Positions 40,668 through 50,412 of a stretch of DNA of 64,000 nucleotides are shown here, piece after piece (the first letter of the stretch is position 1; each line of letters opens with the position of its first letter). A model generated the notes under the pieces. The model saw only the letters and a list, made by a program, of their open reading frames with translations, ran no database searches and was not told the origin of the DNA. Source of the DNA: Paenibacillus ihbetae (GTDB lineage: Bacteria > Bacillota > Bacilli > Paenibacillales > Paenibacillaceae); assembly GCF_002741055.1 (NCBI RefSeq), contig NZ_CP016809.1, forward strand, positions 3,202,501-3,266,500. Direction: 5' to 3'. A program made the position numbers and the translations under genes.

Positions 40668-40871
40668 AACATTAATTTTATAGGCAAGAAGATATTGCTA
40701 GAGACTTTGGCACTAATTGACCATTGGTATATTTTCTGTAAATCTTTCAGCGGATTTCACATCATGCTTTGACACCTACGAGTCCGATCCGAGGCCGAAA
40801 TTATTTAAGGATGATTTCAATATTCGTCCTGATAATTTATAGCATCATTATATTTTAAGAGGAGGATTAGC

Positions 40872-42638
40872 ATGAAGAAGAGAATGTCGTTACTGCTTGC
40901 CATCATGCTCATGGCCATTTTGGTTCTTGCAGCGTGCGGCGGCGGTCAGACAGCAGAACAACCAAACCAAGGGGACACGCAAACTGAGCAGACTCCACCT
41001 GCTGAAGGCGAAGGCAAAGAAACAGAACCGCCAGCTGAAGGACAGGACGAGAGCCAAGGTTATTTCGAGGCCGAGGATCCTTCCCTCAATCCGGCAGCAG
41101 CGTTAGCTCGTAAAGACACGCTGATTGTTGGTATGACAGCTCCAAAAGGCGTATTCAACCCATTCTACGCTCAAACTGCATATGACATGTATGTGGTTGA
41201 CACATTGTTTGACGCATGGGTAGTCGTTCAAGGCGACGGAACATATACGAACCGTCTGGCTGAGAGCATTGACGTATCCGAAGATAAACTGACGTACACC
41301 TTCAAGCTGAAGCAAGGCGTAACTTATTCCGACGGAACGCCGGTTACTGTTAAAGACTATGCTTTCGCTCTGAAAGTACTGCATGACGCGAGCTATGACG
41401 GCCAATCCGATATTCTGCAAGCTAAAATCGTAGGCGGTCAAGAGTACCACGACGGCAAGGCTTCCGAAATTTCCGGCGTGAAGATCATTGACGACCACAC
41501 GATCGAAGTTAAAGTTTCCGAAGCAAACGCAATGACGAAAGACAGACTCGCTACCGTTTATTTCGCACCAGAAGCTTATTACGGCAAAGATTACAAGCAA
41601 GGCGATCTGGGATACATGGCTGACCTGCATGACAAACCGATCGGCAGCGGCCAGTACATCCTGAAAGAATTCAAGCCTGGTCAAGAAGTAGTTATGGAAG
41701 CAAACCCTAACTATCACCTGGGCGCACCAAAAATCAAAAACCTGATCTATAAGACAACAACCGAGGAAACCCGTTTGGCAATGTTCCAATCCGGTGAAAT
41801 CGATATGGATATGGTTACCGTTAACGAAGATAACGTAGAGGAATTGAAAGGAATGGGCTTCCTGGATCTCAACATTTTCCCGACCAACGGTTATGGATAT
41901 GTTGCCATGAACCATAAAGATCCGAAGTTCCAAGACGTTAAAGTTCGTCAAGCTCTGCTGTACGGTTTGAACCGTGCGGAAGTCGTAGAGATCATCTATG
42001 GTGAATATGCAAACGTACTGAACGTACCACAATCCAGCGTTTCTTGGGCATATACGGATGAAGGCATCGAGCCTTATGAGTTCGATCCAGAGAAAGCGAA
42101 GCAGCTTCTTGACGAAGCAGGCTGGGTTCCTGGTGCAGACGGCATCCGTGAGAAAGACGGCAAGAAATTCGAGATCAACTTCTCGGCAACCTCGGATAAC
42201 CCGGTTATCGACGCACTCATTCCTATAATGACGAAGAACTATCAAGATCTCGGCATTAAGCTGGTTGCTGATACTCTGGATTTCAATGCCATTATGGATA
42301 AGAAGGACAGAGGCGACTTCGAAATGTTCTTCGCGGCATGGGGATTGACTCCGGATCCGGATACCAATGTTTACATGACAGACGGACAACAAAACGACAT
42401 CGGATACTCGAATCCTGAATACGACGCAGCGATGAAGGAAGGTTTGAACGCGTTCGATCTGGCAGAGCGTAAAGCAGCGTATGCGAAGGCATACCAAATC
42501 CTGAACAAAGACGTTCCGGATCTTCTGATCTACCAAAGACGTGACGCTTGGGCGATCAACAGCCGTGTAAACGGTATGGATATTACCCCTTACAAAGACT
42601 TCACTCATGATCTGTACAAAGCGGAGATTGAACAATAA
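40872..42638 (+). CDS. oppA: Oligopeptide ABC transporter substrate-binding lipoprotein
   Basis: A 588-aa extracellular solute-binding protein (family 5, OppA/DppA-like). The lipoprotein signal ends in lipobox LAAC (Cys about 22), followed by a Gly/Gln/Glu/Pro-rich linker to about residue 75. The binding fold has YTFKLKQGVTYSDGTPVTVK, QYILKEFKPGQEV, KVRQALLYGLNRAEVVE and FEMFFAAWGLTPDPD. It captures peptides outside the membrane for the OppBCDF permease encoded downstream. A strong GAGGAGG Shine-Dalgarno sequence precedes it. The exact ligand cannot be read from sequence. Confidence 0.95.
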   Translation: MKKRMSLLLAIMLMAILVLAACGGGQTAEQPNQGDTQTEQTPPAEGEGKETEPPAEGQDESQGYFEAEDPSLNPAAALARKDTLIVGMTAPKGVFNPFYAQTAYDMYVVDTLFDAWVVVQGDGTYTNRLAESIDVSEDKLTYTFKLKQGVTYSDGTPVTVKDYAFALKVLHDASYDGQSDILQAKIVGGQEYHDGKASEISGVKIIDDHTIEVKVSEANAMTKDRLATVYFAPEAYYGKDYKQGDLGYMADLHDKPIGSGQYILKEFKPGQEVVMEANPNYHLGAPKIKNLIYKTTTEETRLAMFQSGEIDMDMVTVNEDNVEELKGMGFLDLNIFPTNGYGYVAMNHKDPKFQDVKVRQALLYGLNRAEVVEIIYGEYANVLNVPQSSVSWAYTDEGIEPYEFDPEKAKQLLDEAGWVPGADGIREKDGKKFEINFSATSDNPVIDALIPIMTKNYQDLGIKLVADTLDFNAIMDKKDRGDFEMFFAAWGLTPDPDTNVYMTDGQQNDIGYSNPEYDAAMKEGLNAFDLAERKAAYAKAYQILNKDVPDLLIYQRRDAWAINSRVNGMDITPYKDFTHDLYKAEIEQ

Positions 42639-42704
42639 CAGCAGGAAACATATGCTCAGCTCGCAAGAGCTGGGCATATCCACTTATAAGCCGGGAGGAA
42701 TATT

Positions 42705-43667
42705 ATGAAGCAGTACATTATCCGGAGGCTGCTGCAGATCATTCCGACGTTGATCGGGATCTCGATTATCATATTTGCAATATCAGCGATGGTGCCAGGT
42801 GATTACATCACCGCAGTCAACAACCCGACGATGTCTGCTGAGAAAGCAGCACAGCTTCGGGAAATTTACGGTTTGGATAAAAATCCGGTGGAGCGTTACT
42901 TCACCTGGGCTGGTAATATGTTAAAGGGCAATCTCGGAGATTCCCTTGTGCACAAGAAGCCTGTCACGACAGTGATGGGGAATTATGTATGGAATTCATT
43001 TTTTGTTGCGGTATTTTCATTGATTTTCAGCTGGATCATCGCCATATTTGCGGGCGTATTCTCGGCTAAATTTCAATATTCCTTATTCGATAAGATTGTA
43101 ACCTTGTTTATTTTCTTATGTATGTCGTTGCCGTCCTTCTTTATCGGACTTCTCCTCATCAAGTTTTTAGCGCTCGATCTGGGATTGTTCCCGGTGGGAG
43201 GCATGACGACGTCCGGCTTGAATGGCAGCACTTGGGACCAATTGGTTGATATCGCCTGGCATATGTTCCTGCCGGTACTGGTACTGACCATGCTGAGTAC
43301 AGGAAGCCTGACGCGTTATTTCCGTACCAGCATGCTGGAGGTTATCCGTCAGGATTATATACGTACCGCTCGCGCCAAAGGGCTCAAAGAGCGTACGGTA
43401 ATATTCAAGCACGCGCTGCGTAATGCGCTGCTTCCAGCAATTACATTGATGGGCTTCGAATTGCCGGCATTGTTCGGCGGGGCAATAATTCTGGAGAAAA
43501 TTTTCATATGGCCTGGGGTTGGTCAGGTGTACTATGAATCGATCAACATGCGGGATTATCCGTTCATGCTCGGTTTCACCGTGTTTATCTCCGTATTGAC
43601 ATTGATCGGCAATCTGCTGTCTGATGTCCTGTACGGCGCAGCTGACCCAAGAATTCGCTTAAAGTAG
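42705..43667 (+). CDS. oppB: Oligopeptide ABC transporter permease OppB
   Basis: A 320-aa inner-membrane subunit. It starts MKQYIIRRLLQIIPTLIGIS, typical of OppB/DppB, with six membrane segments and the EAA-loop region VIRQDYIRTARAKGLKERTV that contacts the ATPases. GGGAGGAA precedes the ATG, 66 bp after oppA. It pairs with OppC. Confidence 0.95.
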   Translation: MKQYIIRRLLQIIPTLIGISIIIFAISAMVPGDYITAVNNPTMSAEKAAQLREIYGLDKNPVERYFTWAGNMLKGNLGDSLVHKKPVTTVMGNYVWNSFFVAVFSLIFSWIIAIFAGVFSAKFQYSLFDKIVTLFIFLCMSLPSFFIGLLLIKFLALDLGLFPVGGMTTSGLNGSTWDQLVDIAWHMFLPVLVLTMLSTGSLTRYFRTSMLEVIRQDYIRTARAKGLKERTVIFKHALRNALLPAITLMGFELPALFGGAIILEKIFIWPGVGQVYYESINMRDYPFMLGFTVFISVLTLIGNLLSDVLYGAADPRIRLK

Positions 43668-43679
43668 GAGGAGATTCAT

Positions 43680-44603
43680 TTGGCCGCAGAGACTGCACCA
43701 TTACAAACGAATGTATCAGCTCCGAAACGACAGCCGGATTCCCCGTGGAGAATGGCCATTCGCCGCTTTACCAGAAACCGCCTTGCTGTCATCGGGCTTG
43801 TCATAATAGTCTTTATGTTTTTGCTATGTTTTATCGGACCGCTGTTTTCACCGTATGCCGTACTTGATACCAATGTTGCAGACAAGAACCTGCCCCCAAG
43901 CTCTAAATACTGGCTGGGAACAGACAAGCTGGGGCGCGATGTGTTATTGCGTGTGATGCTGGCAGGCCGAATTTCCTTAACGGTTGGTCTAGTTGCAACC
44001 GGGATCTCCGTTATTATTGGGGCAACGCTCGGGGCATTGGCCGGATTTTACCGCAGATGGGTCGATACCCTCATCATGCGGATCGCGGATATTTTCATGG
44101 CCTTGCCGACACTGCCGATCCTGATTATCATGGGTGCGGTATTGTCGGATCTTAAGGTAGAACCGAGTGAACGTATCTATTTCTTGATGCTTATTATCGG
44201 TATTTTGGGATGGAGCGGTATCTCACGTCTCGTACGTGGGCAAATATTGACGCTCCGTGAACAGGAATTTATGCAGGCGACCGAGGCTCTCGGGCTGAAG
44301 GACCGCCGTAAAATTTTCCGCCACCTCCTGCCGAATACAATTCCGATTGTCATTGTATCGGCTACGCTGGGTGTAGCGGGAGCGATTATTGCCGAGTCTT
44401 CACTAAGCTTCTTGGGGGTCGGGGTCGTTCCTCCGACGCCATCGTGGGGGAATATGATCACCGCCGCCAATAACATGATCGAATTCCGTAAGCGGCCATG
44501 GACCTGGATTCCGCCAGGCGCATGTATTCTGATCACGGTTGTAGCGATTAACCTGATCGGTGATGGACTTCGCGACGCCCTTGACCCGAAAATGAAGAAG
44601 TAG
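43680..44603 (+). CDS. oppC: Oligopeptide ABC transporter permease OppC
   Basis: A 307-aa second permease. An N-terminal cytoplasmic extension is followed by WRMAIRRFTRNRLAVIGL, LGTDKLGRDVLLRVMLAGR and the EAA loop EQEFMQATEALGLKDRRKIF, all OppC hallmarks. It starts with TTG 43680 after GGAGGAG, 12 bp behind oppB. Confidence 0.95.
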   Translation: MAAETAPLQTNVSAPKRQPDSPWRMAIRRFTRNRLAVIGLVIIVFMFLLCFIGPLFSPYAVLDTNVADKNLPPSSKYWLGTDKLGRDVLLRVMLAGRISLTVGLVATGISVIIGATLGALAGFYRRWVDTLIMRIADIFMALPTLPILIIMGAVLSDLKVEPSERIYFLMLIIGILGWSGISRLVRGQILTLREQEFMQATEALGLKDRRKIFRHLLPNTIPIVIVSATLGVAGAIIAESSLSFLGVGVVPPTPSWGNMITAANNMIEFRKRPWTWIPPGACILITVVAINLIGDGLRDALDPKMKK

Positions 44604-44614
44604 GAGATGCGAAT

Positions 44615-45589
44615 ATGGCAAAAGAATTAGTAGAATTCCGCAATTTAAAAACGCATTTTCAAACCTCCGCAGGTACCGTGAAAGCCGTCGACGATGTCAG
44701 CTTCAAAATCCGGGAAGGCGAGACCCTGTGCGTCGTCGGCGAGTCGGGCTGCGGCAAGAGCGTGACGGCAATGTCACTGATGCGTTTGATCGATGTTCCC
44801 CCTGTTGGCGGGGAGATTTTATATGAAGGCAAAGACCTGCTCAAGATGAGCAAACGGGAAATGAGTCTGATCCGCGGTAATGATATCGCAATGATCTTTC
44901 AGGAGCCAATGACTTCCTTGAACCCGGTACTGACGATTGGCGAGCAGATTGTTGAGCCGATTTTGCTTCATCAGCTTGTGGACCGTAAAGAAGCGAAGAA
45001 GCGTGCGATCGACCTGATCAACCTGGTCGGCATTCCGCGTGCAGAGAAAATCTTTGAGTCTTATCCGCATGAGCTTAGCGGCGGCATGCGTCAGCGGATT
45101 ATGATCGCGATTGCGCTGAGCTGTAATCCGAAGCTGCTCATCGCAGACGAGCCAACGACGGCGCTCGATGTGACGATTCAAGCCCAGATTCTGGACTTGA
45201 TGCGTGACATTAAGGATAAATTCAAGACGTCCATCATGCTTATCACGCATGATCTCGGCGTTGTAGCCGAAATGGCCGACTATGTCGTTGTTATGTATGC
45301 CGGCAAAGTGATTGAAGAGGCTCCGGTTATCGAGCTCTTCAAGCAGCCGAAGCATCCGTACACGAAGGGTCTGCTGAAGGCGAAGCCGGTCATCAATCAG
45401 ACCCAGGAGCGTCTCTATTCGATTCCGGGTCAAGTACCGAACCCGGTCGATCTTGGCGATAACTGCCATTTCCATGATCGCTGCGAATTCTGCATGCAGA
45501 TCTGCAAAGAGAAACAGCCTCCGCTCGGTACCGATCCGAACGGCCATAAGGTCGCTTGTTGGTTGTATGAAGAGGAGGGGAAAGAATAA
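44615..45589 (+). CDS. oppD: Oligopeptide ABC transporter ATPase OppD
   Basis: A 324-aa ATPase with Walker [11 protein letters not shown], signature [12 protein letters not shown] and Walker B LLIADEPT. The C-terminal oligopeptide-transporter extension has a Cys-rich segment ([14 protein letters not shown]), often seen as an Fe-S-like site in this family. Its stop overlaps the oppF start by one base (TAATG). Confidence 0.96.
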   Translation: MAKELVEFRNLKTHFQTSAGTVKAVDDVSFKIREGETLCVVGESGCGKSVTAMSLMRLIDVPPVGGEILYEGKDLLKMSKREMSLIRGNDIAMIFQEPMTSLNPVLTIGEQIVEPILLHQLVDRKEAKKRAIDLINLVGIPRAEKIFESYPHELSGGMRQRIMIAIALSCNPKLLIADEPTTALDVTIQAQILDLMRDIKDKFKTSIMLITHDLGVVAEMADYVVVMYAGKVIEEAPVIELFKQPKHPYTKGLLKAKPVINQTQERLYSIPGQVPNPVDLGDNCHFHDRCEFCMQICKEKQPPLGTDPNGHKVACWLYEEEGKE

Positions 45590-46554
45590 TGAGTCAGGCA
45601 CTACTTGAAGTTGATAACCTAAAAAAATACTTTCCCATTACCGGCGGCATACTCCAGCGCCGAATCGGCGATGTTAGGGCCGTCGACGGCGTCAGCTTCA
45701 CCATTAATAAGGGTGAATCGTTCGGACTCGTAGGCGAGTCCGGCTGCGGCAAGAGCACGATCGGACGTACGATTCTCCGCTTGCTCGATAAGACGGACGG
45801 CAAAGTGCTGTTCAACGGTGAGGACATCCATGCCTTGTCCAAGGAAAAGATGCGCGCGATGCGGCCGAAGATGCAGATCGTATTCCAGGATCCGTTCAGC
45901 TCGCTGAACCCGAGAATCAAGGTAGGGGAAGCCATCGGCGAAGCGCTCATCGACCATGGTCTTGTAAACCGCAGACAGCTCAAGGATAAGGTTGTTGAGA
46001 CCCTGGAAATATGCGGGCTTGCCGCGTATCACTATGAGCGTTATCCGCATGAATTCTCCGGTGGACAACGGCAGCGGATCGGGATTGCCCGTGCGCTCAT
46101 TCTGAATCCGGACTTTATTGTTGCAGACGAGCCGGTATCCGCGTTGGATGTGTCCATCCAGGCGCAGATTATTAACCTGCTCAGCGACTTGCAGCGCGAA
46201 AAGCAGCTCACGTATCTGTTCATTTCCCATGATCTTAGCGTTGTCGAGCATTTGTGCAACCGGATCGGGGTTATGTATCTCGGATCGATGGTGGAGATGG
46301 CCAGCAAGGAAGAGCTGTTCCGCAACCCGCTGCACCCTTACACGAAGGCGCTGCTCTCCGCCGTTCCGATTCCGGATCCGACGCTGAAGCGTGAACGCAT
46401 CGTGCTGACGGGTGACATTCCGAGCCCGGCAAATCCGCCGTCAGGCTGCAAATTCCACACCCGCTGTCCGCTTGCTTCCGATCTGTGCAAGCAGCAGGTG
46501 CCGGAATACCGTAATGTCGGCAATGATCACTATGTGGCTTGCCATTACGCTTAA
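45589..46554 (+). CDS. oppF: Oligopeptide ABC transporter ATPase OppF
   Basis: The second ATPase, 321 aa, with Walker [10 protein letters not shown], signature [15 protein letters not shown] and Walker [13 protein letters not shown]. The C-terminal Cys-rich part is [24 protein letters not shown] precedes the overlapping ATG. It completes the A-B-C-D-F operon and is followed by a terminator. Confidence 0.96.
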   Translation: MSQALLEVDNLKKYFPITGGILQRRIGDVRAVDGVSFTINKGESFGLVGESGCGKSTIGRTILRLLDKTDGKVLFNGEDIHALSKEKMRAMRPKMQIVFQDPFSSLNPRIKVGEAIGEALIDHGLVNRRQLKDKVVETLEICGLAAYHYERYPHEFSGGQRQRIGIARALILNPDFIVADEPVSALDVSIQAQIINLLSDLQREKQLTYLFISHDLSVVEHLCNRIGVMYLGSMVEMASKEELFRNPLHPYTKALLSAVPIPDPTLKRERIVLTGDIPSPANPPSGCKFHTRCPLASDLCKQQVPEYRNVGNDHYVACHYA

Positions 46555-46996
46555 GGTGCAAACGAAAATCGGTTTAACAGGTTCTCATTATATAAGACTT
46601 GCGCTTTAACCCGATTCTGACAAAATCCTCTTGTTTTATTACAGTATCAGAATCCAAAAAGGACTTCTTCAGTCTTAAGACTGACTAGAAGTCCTTTTTT
46701 AGTAGGATCCATGCATACAACTACTATTTTAGTTGCCCTCCGTTATATGCTGACTGCAAGGTAAATGTTCCATGCTGCTATAAAAAACCAAGGTCATATT
46801 TGCTAGGATACGCTTCCTAGATTAAGAACTTTGAGCCGAGTTAGGGAGAATTGGGAGAGGGTTAGAAGAATAGAGACTAGGATAGAGAGAATTACGGCAA
46901 GTTCAAGAAATATACATAATTTCCCTCAATTTTTTTTGAAAAAAACGCAGACCAAAACACCGTTTGAACCGTCTATTATTATGGAGGGCGAAATCG
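46555..46996. other. Intergenic region oppF / DD-carboxypeptidase
   Basis: 440 bp containing the opp terminator and a purine-rich tract (46835-46900, repeated GAGA/GGGAGA motifs). No gene or confident promoter was recognised. Confidence 0.4.
46656..46701 (+). terminator. Intrinsic terminator of the opp operon
   Basis: AAAAAGGACTTCT and AGAAGTCCTTTTTT enclose an inner TCAGTC/GACTGA stem. This near-perfect 46-bp hairpin with T run could work in both directions. Confidence 0.92.
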
Positions 46997-47983
46997 ATGA
47001 ATAAACGGTGGCTTTGGATCGGATTGATGGTGCTGATCATTGTGCCCCTTGTGGCCGTATTTATATTAAATATAGAACGGATAGCGTTTAAACCGAGAGT
47101 AGACGCAAGAGCGGTCGTCTTGATGGACATCACGACAGGCCATATTTTGCTGAGCAAAAACGGGGATGTGCCGCTGCCCCCTGCAAGCATGTCCAAGCTG
47201 ATGACCGAGCTGGTCATTCTGGATGAAATCAAATCCGGTAGGAGAGCGTGGGACGATGAAGTCGTAATCAGCGACAACGCGGGCAAGGTCGGAGGAATCA
47301 GTATCGATTTGAAGCCGGGGGAGACCCTGGCGTTGCGTGAGCTCTTTCAGAGTATGGCCGTGTATTCCGCTGATGACGCGGCTGTGGCGCTTGCGGAGCA
47401 TGTGGCCGGTTCGGAGAAGGCCTTCGTTGAGCGCATGAATAGCAAGGCGAGAGAGATCGGATTATCAAATGAAACGAGATTTACCAATGCTTCCGGTGCG
47501 GAGCTCTCCCAGTCCGTATCACCGGAGGACGAAACCGTGATGACCGCCGTCGACACCGCGAAGCTTGCAGCCCATCTGATCAAGCATCATCCGGACATTT
47601 TGACCACCTCAAGCAAGGCGCAGATGAAGCTCAGTGGGCGAGGGTTATATTTAAGCAATACGAACTGGATGCTGCCGTCGATCGGGGGGCCCTACTCGTA
47701 CGAGGGAACCGACGGGCTAAAGGCCGGATATACGCCTAAGGCGGGCTATTGCTTCACCGGAACGGCCGAGAAGCAGGGCAGCCGGCTTATTGCAGTCGTC
47801 ATGGGAACTGAATCGAAGGAAGCCCGGTTCGAGGTGACGCGCAAGCTGTTTGACTATGGATTCAAAAAAACATTAACATGGAAAGAGCGGCTGGATGATT
47901 GGTTTCTCAATGCGGGAATGACGGCTGCTCTTTTGTATAAACCGGGTGATCCTATGGATTCACATCAATTGGCAAGTTTGTAA
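46997..47983 (+). CDS. D-alanyl-D-alanine carboxypeptidase family protein (S11), altered motifs
   Basis: A 328-aa penicillin-binding-type protein. One N-terminal membrane helix (about 5-24) is followed by the catalytic SxxK motif Ser64-Met-Ser-Lys67 in PPASMSKLMT. The second motif, normally SxN, reads Ser124-Ala-Asp126 (YSADDAA), and KTG reads Lys242-Ala-Gly244 (DGLKAGYTP). The family trims the terminal D-Ala of peptidoglycan stem peptides. With two of three motifs changed, activity may be altered. ATG 46997 is chosen for GGAGGG upstream. It is followed by an LCP gene, a cell-wall context. Confidence 0.88.
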   Translation: MNKRWLWIGLMVLIIVPLVAVFILNIERIAFKPRVDARAVVLMDITTGHILLSKNGDVPLPPASMSKLMTELVILDEIKSGRRAWDDEVVISDNAGKVGGISIDLKPGETLALRELFQSMAVYSADDAAVALAEHVAGSEKAFVERMNSKAREIGLSNETRFTNASGAELSQSVSPEDETVMTAVDTAKLAAHLIKHHPDILTTSSKAQMKLSGRGLYLSNTNWMLPSIGGPYSYEGTDGLKAGYTPKAGYCFTGTAEKQGSRLIAVVMGTESKEARFEVTRKLFDYGFKKTLTWKERLDDWFLNAGMTAALLYKPGDPMDSHQLASL

Positions 47984-48199
47984 ATGTGAGTGGGAGGGTT
48001 CACATCCGACAGGGATGTGGTTTACAATAGATGGTGTGCCGAATCTGAATACGCATGGTTGATGCCGTGCGTCATCGGGATGCAATCCCGTTTAAATAAG
48101 GAAGGGAGGGTGAGCCTAGCTGCTTTGGGAGCATACTGCCCCTGATTGGAACTGACTCATTCATCAATTTATTTTATAATAAAGAAGGAATCTAATCTC

Positions 48200-49186
48200 A
48201 TGAAGAGGAAATCAATATATATCACACTGGCAGTTCTCATCCTCCTCGGATCGTCAGCCTACTTATTCCGTACCCAGCTTATCGTAGCTGCTTTCGATCT
48301 GTTTATGGCGAAGGACGTTGAGGACTCGCTGCAAAAGTCATATAAGCCGCTGCAAGGCGACAAGAAGCCGGAGCCTGTCGTGCTCCAAAGCAAGCCTTTC
48401 TCGGTCATGCTGCTGGGCAGTGACCAGCGGGAGGACGAACCCGCACGTTCGGACACGATGATCTATGCCGTAGTCCGTCCGAAGGAATCCAAGGTACTGC
48501 TTGTATCGATTCCGCGGGATACCTATGTCGATATTATCGGCAAGGGCAAGAAAGATAAGATCACCCATGCTTTTGCATTCGGCGGCCATCAGATGGCCAA
48601 AGATACGATGGAGGCATTCCTTGATGAAGATATCGACTATTATGCGTCGATTAACTTTCAAGGGTTGAAGGATGTCGTAGACGCCATGGGCGGTGTGGAG
48701 CTGCCGATCGGCAAGGATATCGTCAATAAGGGCAAAGACCACGAGAAGTTTACGGTCAAGGCGAACAAGCCGATTTACAGCGGGGAGGAAGCGCTGAACT
48801 ACGTCCGTTACCGGGAGGACAGCGACTTCAACCGGGCTAAACGCCAGCAGGTATTTCTGGATATGGCCGCCAAGCGGCTGAAGCAGCCCGATCAGATCGG
48901 CAAGGTGCCCGAACTGATCGCGATCATGGGCGACAACTTCCAGACGGATATGCAGCCCAAGTTCATTATTGATTTGGCGAAGCAAATGCTGACCGGGCCT
49001 AAAGTCGACATGACCAGCTTTACGATCATGGGAGAAGGCATGCGAATTGGAGGGGTCTACTACAACGATCCCGACATGGAGGATGTTCAAGAAGCTAGAG
49101 ACATGATTGACAACTGGATGAACCCGGATACTCCATCCGACCAGCTGCTGAAGCCGAAGGATGCTGAGAAGCAAAAACTACAGTAA
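48200..49186 (+). CDS. LCP (LytR-CpsA-Psr) family glycopolymer ligase
   Basis: A 328-aa protein anchored by an N-terminal helix (about 5-22). The LCP domain has VMLLGSDQREDEPARSDTM with the conserved Asp and Arg, LLVSIPRDTYVDI, ITHAFAFGG and NYVRYREDSDFNRAKRQQ with the phosphate-binding Arg residues. LCP enzymes attach teichoic acids or other polymers to peptidoglycan outside the membrane. ATG 48200 is chosen with GAAGGAA upstream. The paralogue (TagT/U/V-like) cannot be told apart here. Confidence 0.93.
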   Translation: MKRKSIYITLAVLILLGSSAYLFRTQLIVAAFDLFMAKDVEDSLQKSYKPLQGDKKPEPVVLQSKPFSVMLLGSDQREDEPARSDTMIYAVVRPKESKVLLVSIPRDTYVDIIGKGKKDKITHAFAFGGHQMAKDTMEAFLDEDIDYYASINFQGLKDVVDAMGGVELPIGKDIVNKGKDHEKFTVKANKPIYSGEEALNYVRYREDSDFNRAKRQQVFLDMAAKRLKQPDQIGKVPELIAIMGDNFQTDMQPKFIIDLAKQMLTGPKVDMTSFTIMGEGMRIGGVYYNDPDMEDVQEARDMIDNWMNPDTPSDQLLKPKDAEKQKLQ

Positions 49187-49237
49187 CCCATACACCGGCA
49201 TTGTCCGGATTTGTTCCTAACATGCGTTTCTCACCAT

Positions 49238-49273
49238 AATCAGCAGTCCGGATCGTCTGGCTGCTGATTTTGT
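49238..49273 (+). terminator. Intrinsic terminator after the LCP gene
   Basis: AATCAGCAG pairs with CTGCTGATT over an imperfect inner stem, followed by TTTGT. Confidence 0.7.
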
Positions 49274-49429
49274 GTCCTGATGCTTATGAATCGGGACACG
49301 GGTGGGCTGCGTATGTATGATAGTGGATAGGAGAAAGGAGTAACCTGCTTGTCCAGCCAGCATTGGCAAGGTTACTTAGATGGCCTTAATTCTGAGGGAT
49401 TGGAAAGGTCATAAGGAGGATAAGGCATT

Positions 49430-49873
49430 ATGAATATCGCGTTTTTTCTTTTACCGAAACAGGAAGTGGTCTGCCTCACCCTGGATTCCACGCTAAGGCA
49501 GACGCTGGAGCGTATGGAATACCACCGTTATACGGCGGTACCGGTGCTGGATAAGAACGGCCAGTACGCAGGCACGGTGACGGAAGGCGATCTGCTCTGG
49601 CACATGAAGAATTCCGATGGCAAAATCACATTTGAGAACGCTTCAAAATTTCTGCTGAAGGACGTACCGTTCCGAATGGACATTAAGCCGGTATCCATCG
49701 ATGCCAGAATGGAGGACTTGATCAATTTGGCGAAGGTACAGAACTTTGTACCGGTAGTGGATGATATGAACCGGTTCATCGGAATCGTGCGCAGGAGCCT
49801 TATTATCGAATACTGTGAGCGGTTTGTTTCAAAGGAGACATTGGAGCCCCGAAAGGCTCAAACCTCGATATAA
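49430..49873 (+). CDS. CBS-domain protein
   Basis: A 147-aa protein made of two CBS motifs. The first has TLRQTLERMEYHRYTAVPVL and YAGTVTEGDLLW; the second has MEDLINLAKVQNFVPVVDD and FIGIVRRSLIIEY. Such stand-alone pairs usually sense adenine nucleotides and are related to B. subtilis YkuL/DarB-type proteins. DarB binds c-di-AMP, which would fit gdpP 1.5 kb downstream, but that link is inferred. AAGGAGGA precedes the ATG. Confidence 0.88.
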   Translation: MNIAFFLLPKQEVVCLTLDSTLRQTLERMEYHRYTAVPVLDKNGQYAGTVTEGDLLWHMKNSDGKITFENASKFLLKDVPFRMDIKPVSIDARMEDLINLAKVQNFVPVVDDMNRFIGIVRRSLIIEYCERFVSKETLEPRKAQTSI

Positions 49874-49888
49874 TTTAGGAAAAGTGGC

Positions 49889-49934
49889 AGGGCGTGTAAC
49901 CGCGGTGAGTACGTAGGTATCACGCCCTATTTTT
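49889..49934 (+). terminator. Intrinsic terminator after the CBS gene
   Basis: AGGGCGTG pairs with CACGCCCT across a 24-nt loop, followed by ATTTTTC. Confidence 0.78.
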
Positions 49935-50095
49935 CATACGCGGGAATATTAGAGGGATAATTGGAGACACAGAGAAGGGAGCGCATGACAGGCAGCTGCC
50001 GCAACCTTGACAGGCCAAGGCCCGGGGGACTTTATGTGGGTGAATTTTATTTATGCTATAATGGAGAATAAAGCTGTTTTCGGGGAGAGATGGAT

Positions 50096-50407
50096 ATGCC
50101 AAATATGCCAAAGGACTTGGATGTAGCTAAACGCGCCAAAGTGATTGAATGGCTGAAAACCGAAGTCATTGACAATGTATCTCGGTTATTCAAAGCCCTG
50201 TGGGAAGGCAGCACAACGAAAGTTGGAGACAGTTTGGTAAGCCTGATGATGAGCTCTTACATATTAGGCCGAAGGCTGGGCATGACCTATCGTGATTTGG
50301 ACGATCTCCTGCTTGAGAAATTGAGGAAGCACAAGCAGGAAGGACATCAGCTTGAGGATTGGTACCAGGATATATCCGCACTCGAAGAACATTTGCGTAA
50401 GAGGTGA
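50096..50407 (+). CDS. MazG-like family protein
   Basis: A 103-aa all-helical protein with VIEWLKTEVIDNVSRLFKAL, LMMSSYILGRRLGMTYRDLD and HQLEDWYQDISALEEHL. It resembles the MazG-like nucleotide-pyrophosphatase fold, but the full EExxE...D metal-binding set is not obvious, so activity is uncertain. ATG 50096 is preferred over 50090 because GGGGAG lies 8 nt upstream. It ends 5 bp before the DUF2232 gene and leads the DUF2232-gdpP-rplI-dnaB series. Confidence 0.85.
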   Translation: MPNMPKDLDVAKRAKVIEWLKTEVIDNVSRLFKALWEGSTTKVGDSLVSLMMSSYILGRRLGMTYRDLDDLLLEKLRKHKQEGHQLEDWYQDISALEEHLRKR

Positions 50408-50412
50408 ACATA

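Noticed and set aside
47984..48199. A riboswitch upstream of the LCP gene
   Set aside because: Small hairpins (CACATCC/GGATGTG, CGGGAT/ATCCCG) are present, but nothing matches a known riboswitch class and no expression platform is evident.
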